A DNA stretch of 17,992 nucleotides, taken from contig JAZKIX010000014.1 in NCBI GenBank assembly GCA_040384645.1, forward strand, positions 1 through 17,992, given 5' to 3'. Each line of letters opens with the position of its first letter. Position 1 is the first letter of the stretch. The position numbers and the translations under genes were made by a program. Below the pieces are notes generated by a model. It had not been told where the DNA came from. It made no database searches and saw nothing but the letters and a program-made list of their open reading frames with translations. This DNA is from JAZKIX01 sp040384645 (GTDB lineage Bacteria > Pseudomonadota > Gammaproteobacteria > Burkholderiales > Burkholderiaceae_D). This document shows positions 1-7,071 of the stretch, in pieces.

Positions 1-1
1 G

Positions 2-718
2 GCAGCTAGTGCGCAAGCTGCTACAACCGGCCAGCAATACCTGATCGACCAATTGATACAGGGCGGTCCCAATACCATCCGCAACGCGGCTGAAAGCATT
101 TATCAGATGCATGAAACCGATCACGCCGTGCTCGACGTGCTGGCAGAAACCTTATTGCAACGCTATCCATCGGCGCGCGACGGCGACACGGTCGATGCCA
201 TGTCCTGGGCGTGTAAAGGCTTGGCCGCTTCGGGCGAAAAACGGTATTTCGATGTCGTCAAGGAAGTCGCCGATGCGCCTGATACCGTCCGTAAATTACG
301 CAAATATTGCAGCCGCGCCGCCGAGGATTTACGCGCGCCCGAGGGTGAGCAATACCGCAAGGGCATGGCATCGTTGAAGCCATCGGCAGCGACCGCAGAT
401 GCGTCTCAGGGCAAGAAAGGCAACGCCAAGGCGCGTGCCCAATCCGATAAAAACGCCAGCGCGCAATCGATCACTGATGTCATGGTCGGCATGAGCATGC
501 AACAAGCCTACGATATTGCTGGCGAACCTACCGATACCAATACCTATCAGACCGGCAAGGCTTTTATCCCCTTCAATTTCCGCGGCAAGGATCTGATGCG
601 CACCGCTGCGTTGTATAAAGGGCAGGGCCGCATCGTGTTCAGCAACGACAGCCGTTACAACGGCGCCATGCGCGTGCTTGAAGTCATCGTGAACCCGAAC
701 GAGAGCGGTTATCCCTGA
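2..718 (+). CDS. Exported protein with BamE/SmpA-like C-terminal domain (5' end outside window)
   Basis: The reading frame is open from the first complete codon of the window, so the gene starts upstream. A TTG at 53 would give a 221-residue protein, but the residues before it (AASAQAATTG) look like the end of a signal peptide, so I treat the gene as 5'-truncated and the product as exported. The first half is helical and alanine-rich (NTIRNAAESIYQ, VLDVLAETLL, DTVRKLRKYC), loosely HEAT-like. A Lys/Ala/Ser-rich linker follows. The last ~85 residues (from SITDVMVGMS) have the pattern 'vGMs..qAydiaGEPt' followed by beta-rich sequence (GRIVFSN, MRVLEVIVNP), which resembles the BamE/SmpA fold of small outer-membrane lipoproteins. 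Only two Cys remain in the visible part. Function is unknown. A hairpin overlapping the stop codon probably ends the transcript. Confidence 0.75.
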   Translation, partial: AASAQAATTGQQYLIDQLIQGGPNTIRNAAESIYQMHETDHAVLDVLAETLLQRYPSARDGDTVDAMSWACKGLAASGEKRYFDVVKEVADAPDTVRKLRKYCSRAAEDLRAPEGEQYRKGMASLKPSAATADASQGKKGNAKARAQSDKNASAQSITDVMVGMSMQQAYDIAGEPTDTNTYQTGKAFIPFNFRGKDLMRTAALYKGQGRIVFSNDSRYNGAMRVLEVIVNPNESGYP

Positions 719-750
719 TCTGAATGAAGTTTTTTAAAATTCAGATTTTT
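718..750 (+). terminator. Rho-independent terminator-like hairpin after the BamE-like gene
   Basis: ATCTGAAT (718-725) and ATTCAGAT (739-746) form a perfect 8-bp inverted repeat around a 13-base loop, directly followed by T residues to 750. The left arm begins on the last base of the stop codon. The stem is AT-rich and therefore weak, but position and U-tail fit termination. Confidence 0.55.
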
Positions 751-788
751 ATGCAAAAGTTATTAAAAGAAAATTTTTTCCGCAAACA

Positions 789-814
789 GCTCGCCTCAAA
801 CAATTGGGGCGGGC
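789..814 (+). other. Stem-loop in the leader region of the nucleotidase gene
   Basis: Bases 789-797 can pair with 806-814 to give a 9-bp stem (two G-U pairs) with an 8-base loop. As RNA the wobble pairs work only for the + strand. No T-run follows, so it is not a classic terminator. It lies about 110 bases before the start at 926 and could be part of that mRNA leader. No known riboswitch consensus was recognised. Confidence 0.3.
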
Positions 815-911
815 GCACAACTTCCGGCCCTGACAATCGCAGTGCAGGCTGAACCAAGCTTGTCATAGCGCCGTCATTTACACAGTCGATACTCCCGCTC
901 AATTCAATCTG

Positions 912-917
912 AAGGAG
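912..917 (+). promoter_or_regulatory. Ribosome binding site that fixes the cpdB-like start
   Basis: AAGGAG at 912-917 lies 8 bases before ATG 926. An in-frame GTG at 917 overlaps this Shine-Dalgarno sequence and would have none of its own, so ATG 926 is the better start. Confidence 0.75.
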
Positions 918-925
918 TGGCGGCA

Positions 926-2947
926 ATGCGAACTATTTTCGGTACGTCAGCCATCTGTCTGGCTTTGTTTGGTTGCGGTGGCAGCGATGGCGCGGTCAAG
1001 GCCGATGCAGTGCCAAGCGGCACCGTCGCCACGCTGGCGCTGCTAGAGACCACGGATTTGCATACCAATGTCCTCAGCTACGACTACTTCAAGCTGGCGC
1101 CGGATCTATCGCTTGGCTTCGAGCGTACCGCGGCCTTGATTAAACAGGCGCGTGCAGAATTTCCTAACACCATGTTGCTCGACAATGGCGACACGATCCA
1201 GGGCACCGCGCTGGCCGACTACCAGGCGCTGATCAATCCAGTCACTTGCGGCACGCCGCTGGCCATGTATAAGGTGATGAACCAAGCCGGCTATGAAGGC
1301 GGCGGCATTGGCAATCATGAGTTCAATTACGGCTTGCCGTTCTTGTCGCAGGTAACGGCCCAAAAATTTGATGTCGACGGCATGCCGGCGCCTGCCGCAC
1401 AACCCGTCTGCAGCGGTCCAACGTTCCCGCAAGTGCTTGCCAATGTATATAGCGTCAAGTCCAAGCAGCCGCTGTTTTCGCCATACGCAATCATCACCAA
1501 ACCGGTCAGCGCCACTGCGCCGGGCGGTAAAACGATACAAGCCATGCTCAGGGTCGGGATCATCGGCTTTGCGCCGCCAACCATCATGTCCTGGGACAAG
1601 CGCTGGCTCGATGGCAAAGTCTATACAGAAGGCGTAAAAGAGTCGGCTGAAAAGTTCATCCCCGAAATGAAAGCCAAGGGCGTCGACCTGATCGTCGCAA
1701 TTTCGCATGGCGGGCTAGATAATTCGGCTTATTCGCCGACCATGGAAAATGGCAATTATCACTTATCGCAAGTACCCGGCATCGACGCCATGTTGATTGG
1801 CCACTCGCACCAAGTGTTCCCCAACATCACCAGCACCGCGGCGCAATTCAATTTGCCCGGTGTCGATAAAGTCAACGGCACCGTCAATGGCGTGCCGACT
1901 GTGATGTCCAATTTCTGGGGCAAGCATCTGGGCGTGATCAAGCTCGGCCTCAAGTTTGACGGCACGGCATGGAGCGTCGATAAATCCAAGACCAAGGTGG
2001 AGGCGCGCTCGACCCAAAACCCCGATAAATCTTACGTCGCCGCCGATGCCACGATCCAGCCAATGATCCAGGCTGAACATGACGCCACCATCGCCTATGT
2101 GAAGACGCCGGTTGGCAGCACCAACTTCCGCATGACTTCCTATTTCTCCGATGTCGGCGATGTCACTGCAATCGAAATCGTCAACCAGGCGCAAGCCGAT
2201 TACGTCGCCCAATACGTCAAGACAAATTTGCCGCAATACGCCAGCTTGCCAGTGTTGTCGGTATCGGCGCCGTTCAAGAGCGGCTTCGGCGGCGGCAATG
2301 ATTTTACCGATGTCGCCGCAGGCAATATCGCGATCAATAATGCGGCTGATTTATACCTGTATCCCAACACGATCTACGGTGTCAAAGTAAGTGGCGCGAT
2401 TGTCAAGAGCTGGCTGGAAACCGCTGCCACCCGCTTCAATTTGATCGATCCAACCAAGACCGTAACGCAAGAACTGGTCAGCAGTTACCCCGGCTACAAC
2501 TTCGATATGTTCACCTCGAAAGACATCAGCTACCACATCGATGTGACCCAGGTGGTCGGCAGCCGCATCAAGAACCTGACGTATAAAGGGGTCGCCATTG
2601 CGCCGACGCAAGCCTTCATCATCGCCACCAATAATTATCGCGCCAGCGGCGGCGGCAATTTCCCTGGCCTGGATGGCAGTAACACTATTTTTGCCTCACC
2701 CGATGCCAACCGCGACGTCTTGATCGCTTACATCAAGGCGGCTAAAAACCTGAGCCTGACCGCCAATGGCTCGGATCGCAGCTGGCATTTCGTCAAGGTC
2801 AAAACCGCCGGGCCGGTGGTATTCCATTCGGCGCAAAACGTCTTGCCACTTGCCCTGTCGAACGGTTTAAGCAATGTGTCCTTGGTACAAGCTGACGATG
2901 GCTCCGGCAAGAGTTTATCGATCTACGGCATCGACCTTAGCAAGTGA
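926..2947 (+). CDS. cpdB: Lipoprotein 2',3'-cyclic-nucleotide 2'-phosphodiesterase/3'-nucleotidase (5'-nucleotidase family)
   Basis: A 673-residue periplasmic or membrane-anchored metallophosphoesterase. The family opens 2',3'-cyclic nucleotides and removes the 3'-phosphate, scavenging RNA breakdown products. The N-terminus has a lipobox (L14-F-G-C17), so it is probably a lipoprotein, whereas E. coli CpdB is soluble. Metal-site motifs are complete: D44-L-H46, N87-G-D89, G129-N-H-E132, H261 in SHGG, and G292-H-S-H295. The C-terminal substrate-binding domain (about 420-620) shows GGGNDFTD, YNFDMF and NNYRASGGGNFP. Length is close to E. coli CpdB (about 647), and the early wording (TTDLHTN, DYFK, FERTAALI, DNGDTIQG) is closest to CpdB rather than UshA. 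It starts at ATG 926 and is followed after 19 bases by a Sel1-repeat gene, probably in the same transcript. Exact substrate preference is inferred from family resemblance. Confidence 0.9.
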   Translation: MRTIFGTSAICLALFGCGGSDGAVKADAVPSGTVATLALLETTDLHTNVLSYDYFKLAPDLSLGFERTAALIKQARAEFPNTMLLDNGDTIQGTALADYQALINPVTCGTPLAMYKVMNQAGYEGGGIGNHEFNYGLPFLSQVTAQKFDVDGMPAPAAQPVCSGPTFPQVLANVYSVKSKQPLFSPYAIITKPVSATAPGGKTIQAMLRVGIIGFAPPTIMSWDKRWLDGKVYTEGVKESAEKFIPEMKAKGVDLIVAISHGGLDNSAYSPTMENGNYHLSQVPGIDAMLIGHSHQVFPNITSTAAQFNLPGVDKVNGTVNGVPTVMSNFWGKHLGVIKLGLKFDGTAWSVDKSKTKVEARSTQNPDKSYVAADATIQPMIQAEHDATIAYVKTPVGSTNFRMTSYFSDVGDVTAIEIVNQAQADYVAQYVKTNLPQYASLPVLSVSAPFKSGFGGGNDFTDVAAGNIAINNAADLYLYPNTIYGVKVSGAIVKSWLETAATRFNLIDPTKTVTQELVSSYPGYNFDMFTSKDISYHIDVTQVVGSRIKNLTYKGVAIAPTQAFIIATNNYRASGGGNFPGLDGSNTIFASPDANRDVLIAYIKAAKNLSLTANGSDRSWHFVKVKTAGPVVFHSAQNVLPLALSNGLSNVSLVQADDGSGKSLSIYGIDLSK

Positions 2948-2966
2948 TTGAACGAAGGACTGCACC

Positions 2967-3719
2967 GTGACACGCACCCGCATTGCATTGACCGGGTTGG
3001 CGCTGGGCGTCGTGGTGGCGCTCACGGCTTGGACACTTACACCAGCCGCGCCGCGCTTGTCTGCACTGGACGTCGCACATCTGCAGACGCTGGCTGGCGC
3101 GGCGCGCGACGATGCGGCACTGCGTCAATTACGGGTCGCCGCCGGCAATGGCCTGGTTGCGGCGCAACTTGCCTTGGGACATGTATTGACTGCCAAACCG
3201 CTGCCAGCGCAAGTGACAGAAGGCATCGCCTGGCTACGCAAGGCCGTTGCCGCCGGCAGTGTCGAGGCACAAGCGAGCTTGGGTAAATTGTATTTCCGCG
3301 GTACCGTCGGGCAGGCGCCGGATTATGCGCAAGCCTATACCTTGCTGCGCGCGGCATCGGAACAGAACGATGCCGGCGCTAGCTATTTTCTTGCGCTGCT
3401 ATACAAAAACGGCCTGGGCGTAAAGCCGGACAGCAGCGCCGCCGCGCACTGGCTGGAGCGCGCCGCTGATGGCAATTCCGCCGTCGCTATGTTCCTGCTC
3501 GCCAATATGCTGCTCAGCGGCGACGGCGTCAGGCGCGACGAGCAAAAGGCGCGCGCCCTGATCGAAAGCGCGGCCGCCATGGAATACCCGGAAGCGGTGC
3601 AAATGATGGCCATCGGCCTGCGCGACGGTTCGATGGGATTTGTGCGGGATGAAAAAGAAGCGTCGCTACAATTGCTTGAAGTGGCGCACGCCATGAAACA
3701 CCGGCCGGCAGCGCCTTGA
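2967..3719 (+). CDS. Membrane-anchored Sel1-repeat (TPR-like) protein
   Basis: A 250-residue protein starting at GTG 2967, with GAAGGA at 2954-2959 seven bases upstream. Residues 5-24 are a hydrophobic signal anchor without a good cleavage site, so the rest probably faces the periplasm. From about residue 62 onward there are about five Sel1-type helix pairs with the pattern A.(N/G)...A...LG..Y..G.GV..D...A..WLE.AA (clearest at 136-169 and 171-206). Sel1 repeats bind protein partners and have no catalytic role. The gene follows the nucleotidase with only 19 bases between, so co-expression is likely. No partner can be named from the sequence. Confidence 0.8.
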   Translation: MTRTRIALTGLALGVVVALTAWTLTPAAPRLSALDVAHLQTLAGAARDDAALRQLRVAAGNGLVAAQLALGHVLTAKPLPAQVTEGIAWLRKAVAAGSVEAQASLGKLYFRGTVGQAPDYAQAYTLLRAASEQNDAGASYFLALLYKNGLGVKPDSSAAAHWLERAADGNSAVAMFLLANMLLSGDGVRRDEQKARALIESAAAMEYPEAVQMMAIGLRDGSMGFVRDEKEASLQLLEVAHAMKHRPAAP

Positions 3720-3750
3720 AACGGTTCACAAACATTCAAAAGAGTAAAAA

Positions 3751-3768
3751 TATACTGGTCACAGTATA
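3751..3768. repeat. Perfect palindrome, possible operator
   Basis: TATACTG (3751-3757) and CAGTATA (3762-3768) flank GTCA: a perfect 7-bp inverted repeat in AT-rich DNA, 32 bases after the Sel1 stop. The half-sites could bind a dimeric regulator. The 13-mer AAAATATACTGGT (3747-3759) occurs again at 14169-14181. No T-run follows, so it is not a typical terminator. Confidence 0.4.
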
Positions 3769-4002
3769 AAATTTAAGCCTTTAAACGCCTGCGCGTTTGG
3801 CATTAAATTGCATCATACTCCCCCATAATTTGCTTTATTGATGGACGCGGCGCGCTGCATTCGACATGCATGCTTAATCGCGATTTCCGCACATGCGACT
3901 ACTGTTGCAGGCAAGTCTGTTACGCCGCACCGCCAGCACGGCGACTTGTCTCGCATTGCGCCGCTGACTGCATGTATGATTGCGTTGCAGTTTTCACCAC
4001 GA

Positions 4003-4030
4003 TTGTCCGGCGCAGATGTTAGCCGGACAA
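4003..4030 (+). promoter_or_regulatory. Hairpin in the leader of the pilin-like gene
   Basis: TTGTCCGGC (4003-4011) and GCCGGACAA (4022-4030) are a perfect 9-bp inverted repeat with a 10-base loop, ending 34 bases before ATG 4065. As RNA it would be a stable 5'-leader structure. As DNA it could be an operator. The following sequence is A-rich, not T-rich, so termination is unlikely. Confidence 0.45.
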
Positions 4031-4064
4031 CGACGTCAAAAACAATTTTACGAGAAGCGCCAAT

Positions 4065-4562
4065 ATGAGCCGAAACCAAGATGGTTTTACCCTGATTGAA
4101 ATGATGGCCGTGGTCGCCATCATCGCCATTCTGGCCGCAATGGCCGTGCCGTCTTACCTGACCAGTATCACGCGCAAGCAGGTTGAATTAGCGATGAAGT
4201 TAGCCGATCAGGCCACGGCATCCACCGATGCACTCTGGATGCTGACGGAAACACTGCCATTGGATAACGCTGAACTTGGCTTGCCGCCGCCTGACAAAAT
4301 TGTCAGCAACCATGTTAAGGCCGTAGCAGTCAAGGACGGCGCCATCAATATTACATTCGGCAATCGTGCCAATGGCGCATTAAAAGGAAAAATCCTTACG
4401 TTGCGACCCGCTGTGATCCGAGTGAACACGCCGATTAAATCGAAACCAACCTGGGTTTGCGGCAAGGCGGAGGGACCCGGTAACACGACGATTGAAGGTG
4501 TGGATCTAACCAATGTACCCGAGGCCTATCTGCCGCTTGCATGTATGAAGCGCGCCTCTTAA
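4065..4562 (+). CDS. Type IV pilin-like protein with GFTLIE leader
   Basis: A 165-residue prepilin-type protein. A 7-residue charged leader (MSRNQDG) precedes FTLIEMM; prepilin peptidase would cut between G7 and F8 and methylate F8. E12 is the conserved Glu at position +5. Residues 8-30 form the hydrophobic N-terminal helix used for membrane storage and fibre packing. C132 and C160 near the C-terminus are placed for the disulfide loop (D-region) typical of type IV pilins. The head (40-165) is not closely similar to a pilin I can name. It could be a major or minor pilin or a type II secretion pseudopilin; the C-terminal Cys pair favours a pilin. GAGAAG at 4052-4057 serves as ribosome site. No assembly genes (ATPase, platform protein, peptidase) are in the window, so it depends on machinery elsewhere. 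Confidence 0.85.
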   Translation: MSRNQDGFTLIEMMAVVAIIAILAAMAVPSYLTSITRKQVELAMKLADQATASTDALWMLTETLPLDNAELGLPPPDKIVSNHVKAVAVKDGAINITFGNRANGALKGKILTLRPAVIRVNTPIKSKPTWVCGKAEGPGNTTIEGVDLTNVPEAYLPLACMKRAS

Positions 4563-4680
4563 AGAAATTTTTCAGCCTAAGGATGGAAACTAAGTCCTAC
4601 ATTGCCATTGGCGTTTGCCTTGCCAAAGTGCATCGCGCTGCGAAATGATGGTAGGGCTATTCGTATTGCTGCGCTATCGG

Positions 4681-4707
4681 CCACCGGCAAAATCTGCCTG
4701 TGGTTTT
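4681..4707 (+). terminator. Likely rho-independent terminator downstream of the pilin gene
   Basis: CCAC-c-GGCA (4681-4689) pairs with TGCC-t-GTGG (4695-4703): an 8-bp stem with one C/T mismatch, a 5-base loop, then TTTT (4704-4707). It lies about 120 bases after the pilin stop and 64 bases before chrA, so it would separate the two. Confidence 0.55.
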
Positions 4708-4770
4708 ATAGGAGCGGCGTTAAGCGGTCATTAATCACGAATTAACCATTTCAATTTTTAAGCGAAAGCA

Positions 4771-6132
4771 ATGAATCAAGCTGCATCGACCCTCGCCGAC
4801 CCTGCACAAACTCCTCCGCACCCCGTCAGTTTCTGGCAAGCCTTCGCTTTCTGGCTGAAGCTTGGTTTCATCAGCTTTGGCGGGCCAGCCGGTCAGATTT
4901 CGATCATGCATCAGGAGCTAGTCGAGAACCGGCGCTGGATTTCGGAGCGGCGATTTTTACATGCGCTTAATTACTGCATGGTCTTGCCGGGGCCGGAGGC
5001 GCAACAGCTCGCCACCTATATCGGCTGGCTGATGCACCGCACCTGGGGCGGCATCGTGGCTGGCGGCTTGTTCGTGCTGCCTTCGCTCTTGATCTTGATC
5101 GGCTTGTCGTGGCTGTATATTGCTTTCGGCGAAGTACCTTTGGTGGCGGGTCTGTTCTACGGTATCAAGCCGGCGGTGACCGCCATCGTGTTGCAAGCGG
5201 CGCACCGGATCGGTTCGCGCGCGCTGAAAAATCCGCTGCTTTGGTCGCTTGCGGCGGCGTCGTTCGTGGCGATTTTTGCCTTCAATGTCCCGTTTCCGCT
5301 GATCGTGGCGGCAGCGGCCTTGACTGGTTATTACGGTGGCCGCTTTGCGCCAGACAAATTCCAGGTCGGCGGCAGTCACGGCAAGACCCATGCCTCGTTC
5401 GGCGCCGCCCTGATCGACGACGATACGCCGACCCCCGCGCATGCCTTGTTCCGCTGGTCGCAGTTAATCAAAATCGCCAGCGTCGGGGCGGCACTGTGGC
5501 TGATCCCGATGGCCGGCTTGATCTGGCGTTTTGGCTGGGATCACACCCTGACCCAAATGAGCTGGTTTTTTACCAAGGCGGCCTTGCTTACTTTTGGCGG
5601 CGCCTACGCCGTGCTGCCCTATGTGTTCCAGGGGGCGGTCGAGCATTACGGCTGGCTCAATCCGACCCAGATGATCGATGGCCTGGCATTGGGCGAAACC
5701 ACGCCCGGCCCGCTGATCATGGTGGTGGCGTTTGTCGGTTTTGTCGGCGGTTACCTCAAGGCCGTATTCGGCCCAGAACATCTATTCCTGGCCGGCGCAG
5801 TGGCTGCGACGCTGGTGACCTGGTTCACTTTTTTGCCATCATTCCTGTTCATCCTGGCCGGCGGCCCGCTAGTCGAAACCACCCACAATGACTTGAAATT
5901 TACCGCGCCCCTGACTGCCATTACCGCGGCGGTGGTCGGCGTGATCGCCAATCTGGCACTGTTTTTCGGGTATCACGTGCTTTGGCCAAAAGGGTTTGGC
6001 GGCAGTTTCGACTGGCCGTCCGCTCTGATCGCACTTGCTGCCGCGGTGGCGCTATTTCGCTTCAAGCGCAATGTGATTCACGTGATTGCGGCGTGCGCCG
6101 TTGTAGGATTATGTACGGCAAATTTATCTTAA
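4771..6132 (+). CDS. chrA: Chromate transporter ChrA (long, two-domain form)
   Basis: A 453-residue inner-membrane protein of the CHR family, which exports chromate and gives chromate resistance. Two homologous halves are visible. The N-terminal half has LGFISFGGPAGQ (31-42), the MHQELVENRRW stretch (46-56) and LPGPEAQQL (72-80). The C-terminal half has LLTFGGAYAVLPYV (272-285), the GWLNPTQMIDGLALGETTPGP segment (294-313) and many hydrophobic helices. Length and both motif sets fit the long-chain (bidomain) family, and nothing appears truncated. Starts at ATG 4771 with a weak GCGAAAG just upstream. No chrB or other chr gene lies beside it, so its control is unclear and housekeeping anion export cannot be excluded. 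A decayed second chrA fragment lies at 13882-14069. Confidence 0.93.
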   Translation: MNQAASTLADPAQTPPHPVSFWQAFAFWLKLGFISFGGPAGQISIMHQELVENRRWISERRFLHALNYCMVLPGPEAQQLATYIGWLMHRTWGGIVAGGLFVLPSLLILIGLSWLYIAFGEVPLVAGLFYGIKPAVTAIVLQAAHRIGSRALKNPLLWSLAAASFVAIFAFNVPFPLIVAAAALTGYYGGRFAPDKFQVGGSHGKTHASFGAALIDDDTPTPAHALFRWSQLIKIASVGAALWLIPMAGLIWRFGWDHTLTQMSWFFTKAALLTFGGAYAVLPYVFQGAVEHYGWLNPTQMIDGLALGETTPGPLIMVVAFVGFVGGYLKAVFGPEHLFLAGAVAATLVTWFTFLPSFLFILAGGPLVETTHNDLKFTAPLTAITAAVVGVIANLALFFGYHVLWPKGFGGSFDWPSALIALAAAVALFRFKRNVIHVIAACAVVGLCTANLS

Positions 6133-6142
6133 TCGACATCAA

Positions 6143-6164
6143 ATGCGATTTGCCGGATACGCAT
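6143..6164 (+). other. Weak hairpin after chrA
   Basis: ATGCG (6143-6147) and CGCAT (6160-6164) form a 5-bp stem with a 12-base loop, followed about 12 bases later by a T-rich stretch. An overlapping alternative pairs CGGCAAAT (6116-6123) with ATTTGCCG (6148-6155). Either could form in the chrA transcript, but neither is a convincing terminator. Confidence 0.25.
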
Positions 6165-6198
6165 AAACTGTCATTTTTCTTTAGCTACAAAATTAATA

Positions 6199-6224
6199 GA
6201 TCAATTCTTATTCGGGAGTTGATC
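6199..6224. promoter_or_regulatory. Inverted repeat upstream of the inverted response regulator gene
   Basis: GATCAATT (6199-6206) and AGTTGATC (6217-6224) match in 7 of 8 positions around a 10-base spacer, 56 bases before the TTG start. Position and symmetry fit an operator for a dimeric winged-helix protein, possibly autoregulation. No promoter boxes could be assigned with confidence. Confidence 0.3.
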
Positions 6225-6266
6225 GGCAGCCGTTTTGGGGTTCTGAAATGCATGAAATGAATTTGC

Positions 6267-6272
6267 AAAGGA
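6267..6272 (+). promoter_or_regulatory. Ribosome binding site that decides the response-regulator start
   Basis: AAAGGA at 6267-6272. Two adjacent in-frame TTG codons (6277 and 6280) follow. Spacing is 4 bases to the first and 7 to the second, so 6280 is favoured. The nearby ATG at 6272 is out of frame. Confidence 0.55.
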
Positions 6273-6279
6273 TGTTTTG

Positions 6280-7071
6280 TTGAAACAAACTACTCGCTTA
6301 TACCGGTTTTCTTGCTTTGAAATACAAGTGGAAGAAAGACGCCTATTGAAAGACGGCAACAACCTGGAACTAGGGGCAAAGGCTTTTGACCTTCTAGTGA
6401 CGCTCGCCGAAAATGCAGGTAGGTTACTTTCCAAGACCGAATTGCTGGAAGCAGCATGGCCCAATTTAGTGGTGGAAGAAAATAATGTCAATGTCCAAAT
6501 ATCGATATTGCGTAAGCTCTTAGGCGCTGAGGCAATTACCACCGTATTTGGTAGCGGTTTTCGTTTTACACCCGAGGTAATTTTTTTAACTTTACAGCAG
6601 AATAACGATAATGTCGAAACCGTGGATGTGGCATCAGTGCATCCAGCTATGAAAATCATATTGGTAGATGATCATTCATTGATTCGTGATGCCTTGCGTG
6701 GTGTGATAAATGAGTTGATCCAGTCGGCAACGATGGTCGAAGCAATTAATGGTCATCAAGCACATCAATATTTAGAAGATGATCCTAACTATCATTTGAT
6801 TTTTCTCGATCTAGGATTGCCCGACTGTGACGGTTTTGAATTGTTAAAAAAATTGCGTGCACAGTATCCTTTGATTTCGATAGTAGTGATATCAGCCGAA
6901 GAGTCACGAGAGAAAATAATGAACGCGTTAAATTGTGGTGTTGTGGGTTTTATTCCAAAAACGACCGCACGCGAGGTGATGGTCAATGCCATCAGGCTTA
7001 TATTGTCGGGCGGAACCTATATACCACCTCAGTCATTAATGCTTGGTGGTACGTCGCCATTAAGCACATGA
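6280..7071 (+). CDS. Inverted response regulator: N-terminal winged-helix DNA-binding domain, C-terminal receiver
   Basis: A 263-residue protein from TTG 6280 (6277 possible). Residues 8-100 form an OmpR/CadC-type winged helix: YRFSCFEIQVEERRL, the segment LELGAKAFDLLVTLAENAGRL, LLEAAWP, and NVNVQISILRKLLG as putative recognition helix. After a ~23-residue linker, residues 124-245 are a receiver: KIILVDDHSLIRDAL with acidic D130/D131, phospho-acceptor D177 in FLDLGLP, S205 in VVIS, and K227 in PKTT. Wording of the receiver (DDHSLIRDAL, GGTYIPPQSL) is NarL/FixJ-like, yet no LuxR helix-turn-helix follows. Canonical OmpR regulators have the receiver first, so this order is reversed and the halves come from different subfamilies. 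It faces two histidine kinases, and its stop overlaps the end of the hybrid kinase by 12 bp. Base composition is clearly AT-richer than chrA. Likely a DNA-binding output of this kinase pair; targets unknown. Confidence 0.85.
   Translation: MKQTTRLYRFSCFEIQVEERRLLKDGNNLELGAKAFDLLVTLAENAGRLLSKTELLEAAWPNLVVEENNVNVQISILRKLLGAEAITTVFGSGFRFTPEVIFLTLQQNNDNVETVDVASVHPAMKIILVDDHSLIRDALRGVINELIQSATMVEAINGHQAHQYLEDDPNYHLIFLDLGLPDCDGFELLKKLRAQYPLISIVVISAEESREKIMNALNCGVVGFIPKTTAREVMVNAIRLILSGGTYIPPQSLMLGGTSPLST

Larger units (their letters stand above)
3720..4064. other. Non-coding stretch between the Sel1 gene and the pilin gene
   Basis: A gene-free gap of 345 bases. It holds a 7-bp palindrome (3751-3768), a small GC hairpin AAACGC-ctgc-GCGTTT (3783-3798) without a T-tail, and a 9-bp hairpin in the pilin leader (4003-4030). 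Short open frames on both strands here lack a ribosome site and any recognisable product. Confidence 0.6.

Noticed and set aside
1106..1708. 200-codon frame on the - strand inside the nucleotidase gene
   Set aside because: Antisense to conserved catalytic motifs of a clear gene, with no recognisable product.
3751..3768. LexA box
   Set aside because: CTG and CAG are separated by 4 bases; the LexA consensus needs 10.
3798..3811. Sigma-54-like promoter TGGC...TTGC upstream of the pilin gene
   Set aside because: The spacing between the two blocks is one base short of the strict -24/-12 spacing, and it lies about 260 bases from the gene.
3838..4068. 76-codon frame before the pilin gene
   Set aside because: No ribosome site, no recognisable domain, mirrored by an equally long antisense frame, and it runs across the 4003-4030 hairpin.
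5109..5891. 260-codon open frame on the + strand inside chrA
   Set aside because: It is an alternate-frame shadow of chrA, rich in Arg/Gly with no domain, and the chrA frame has full family motifs.
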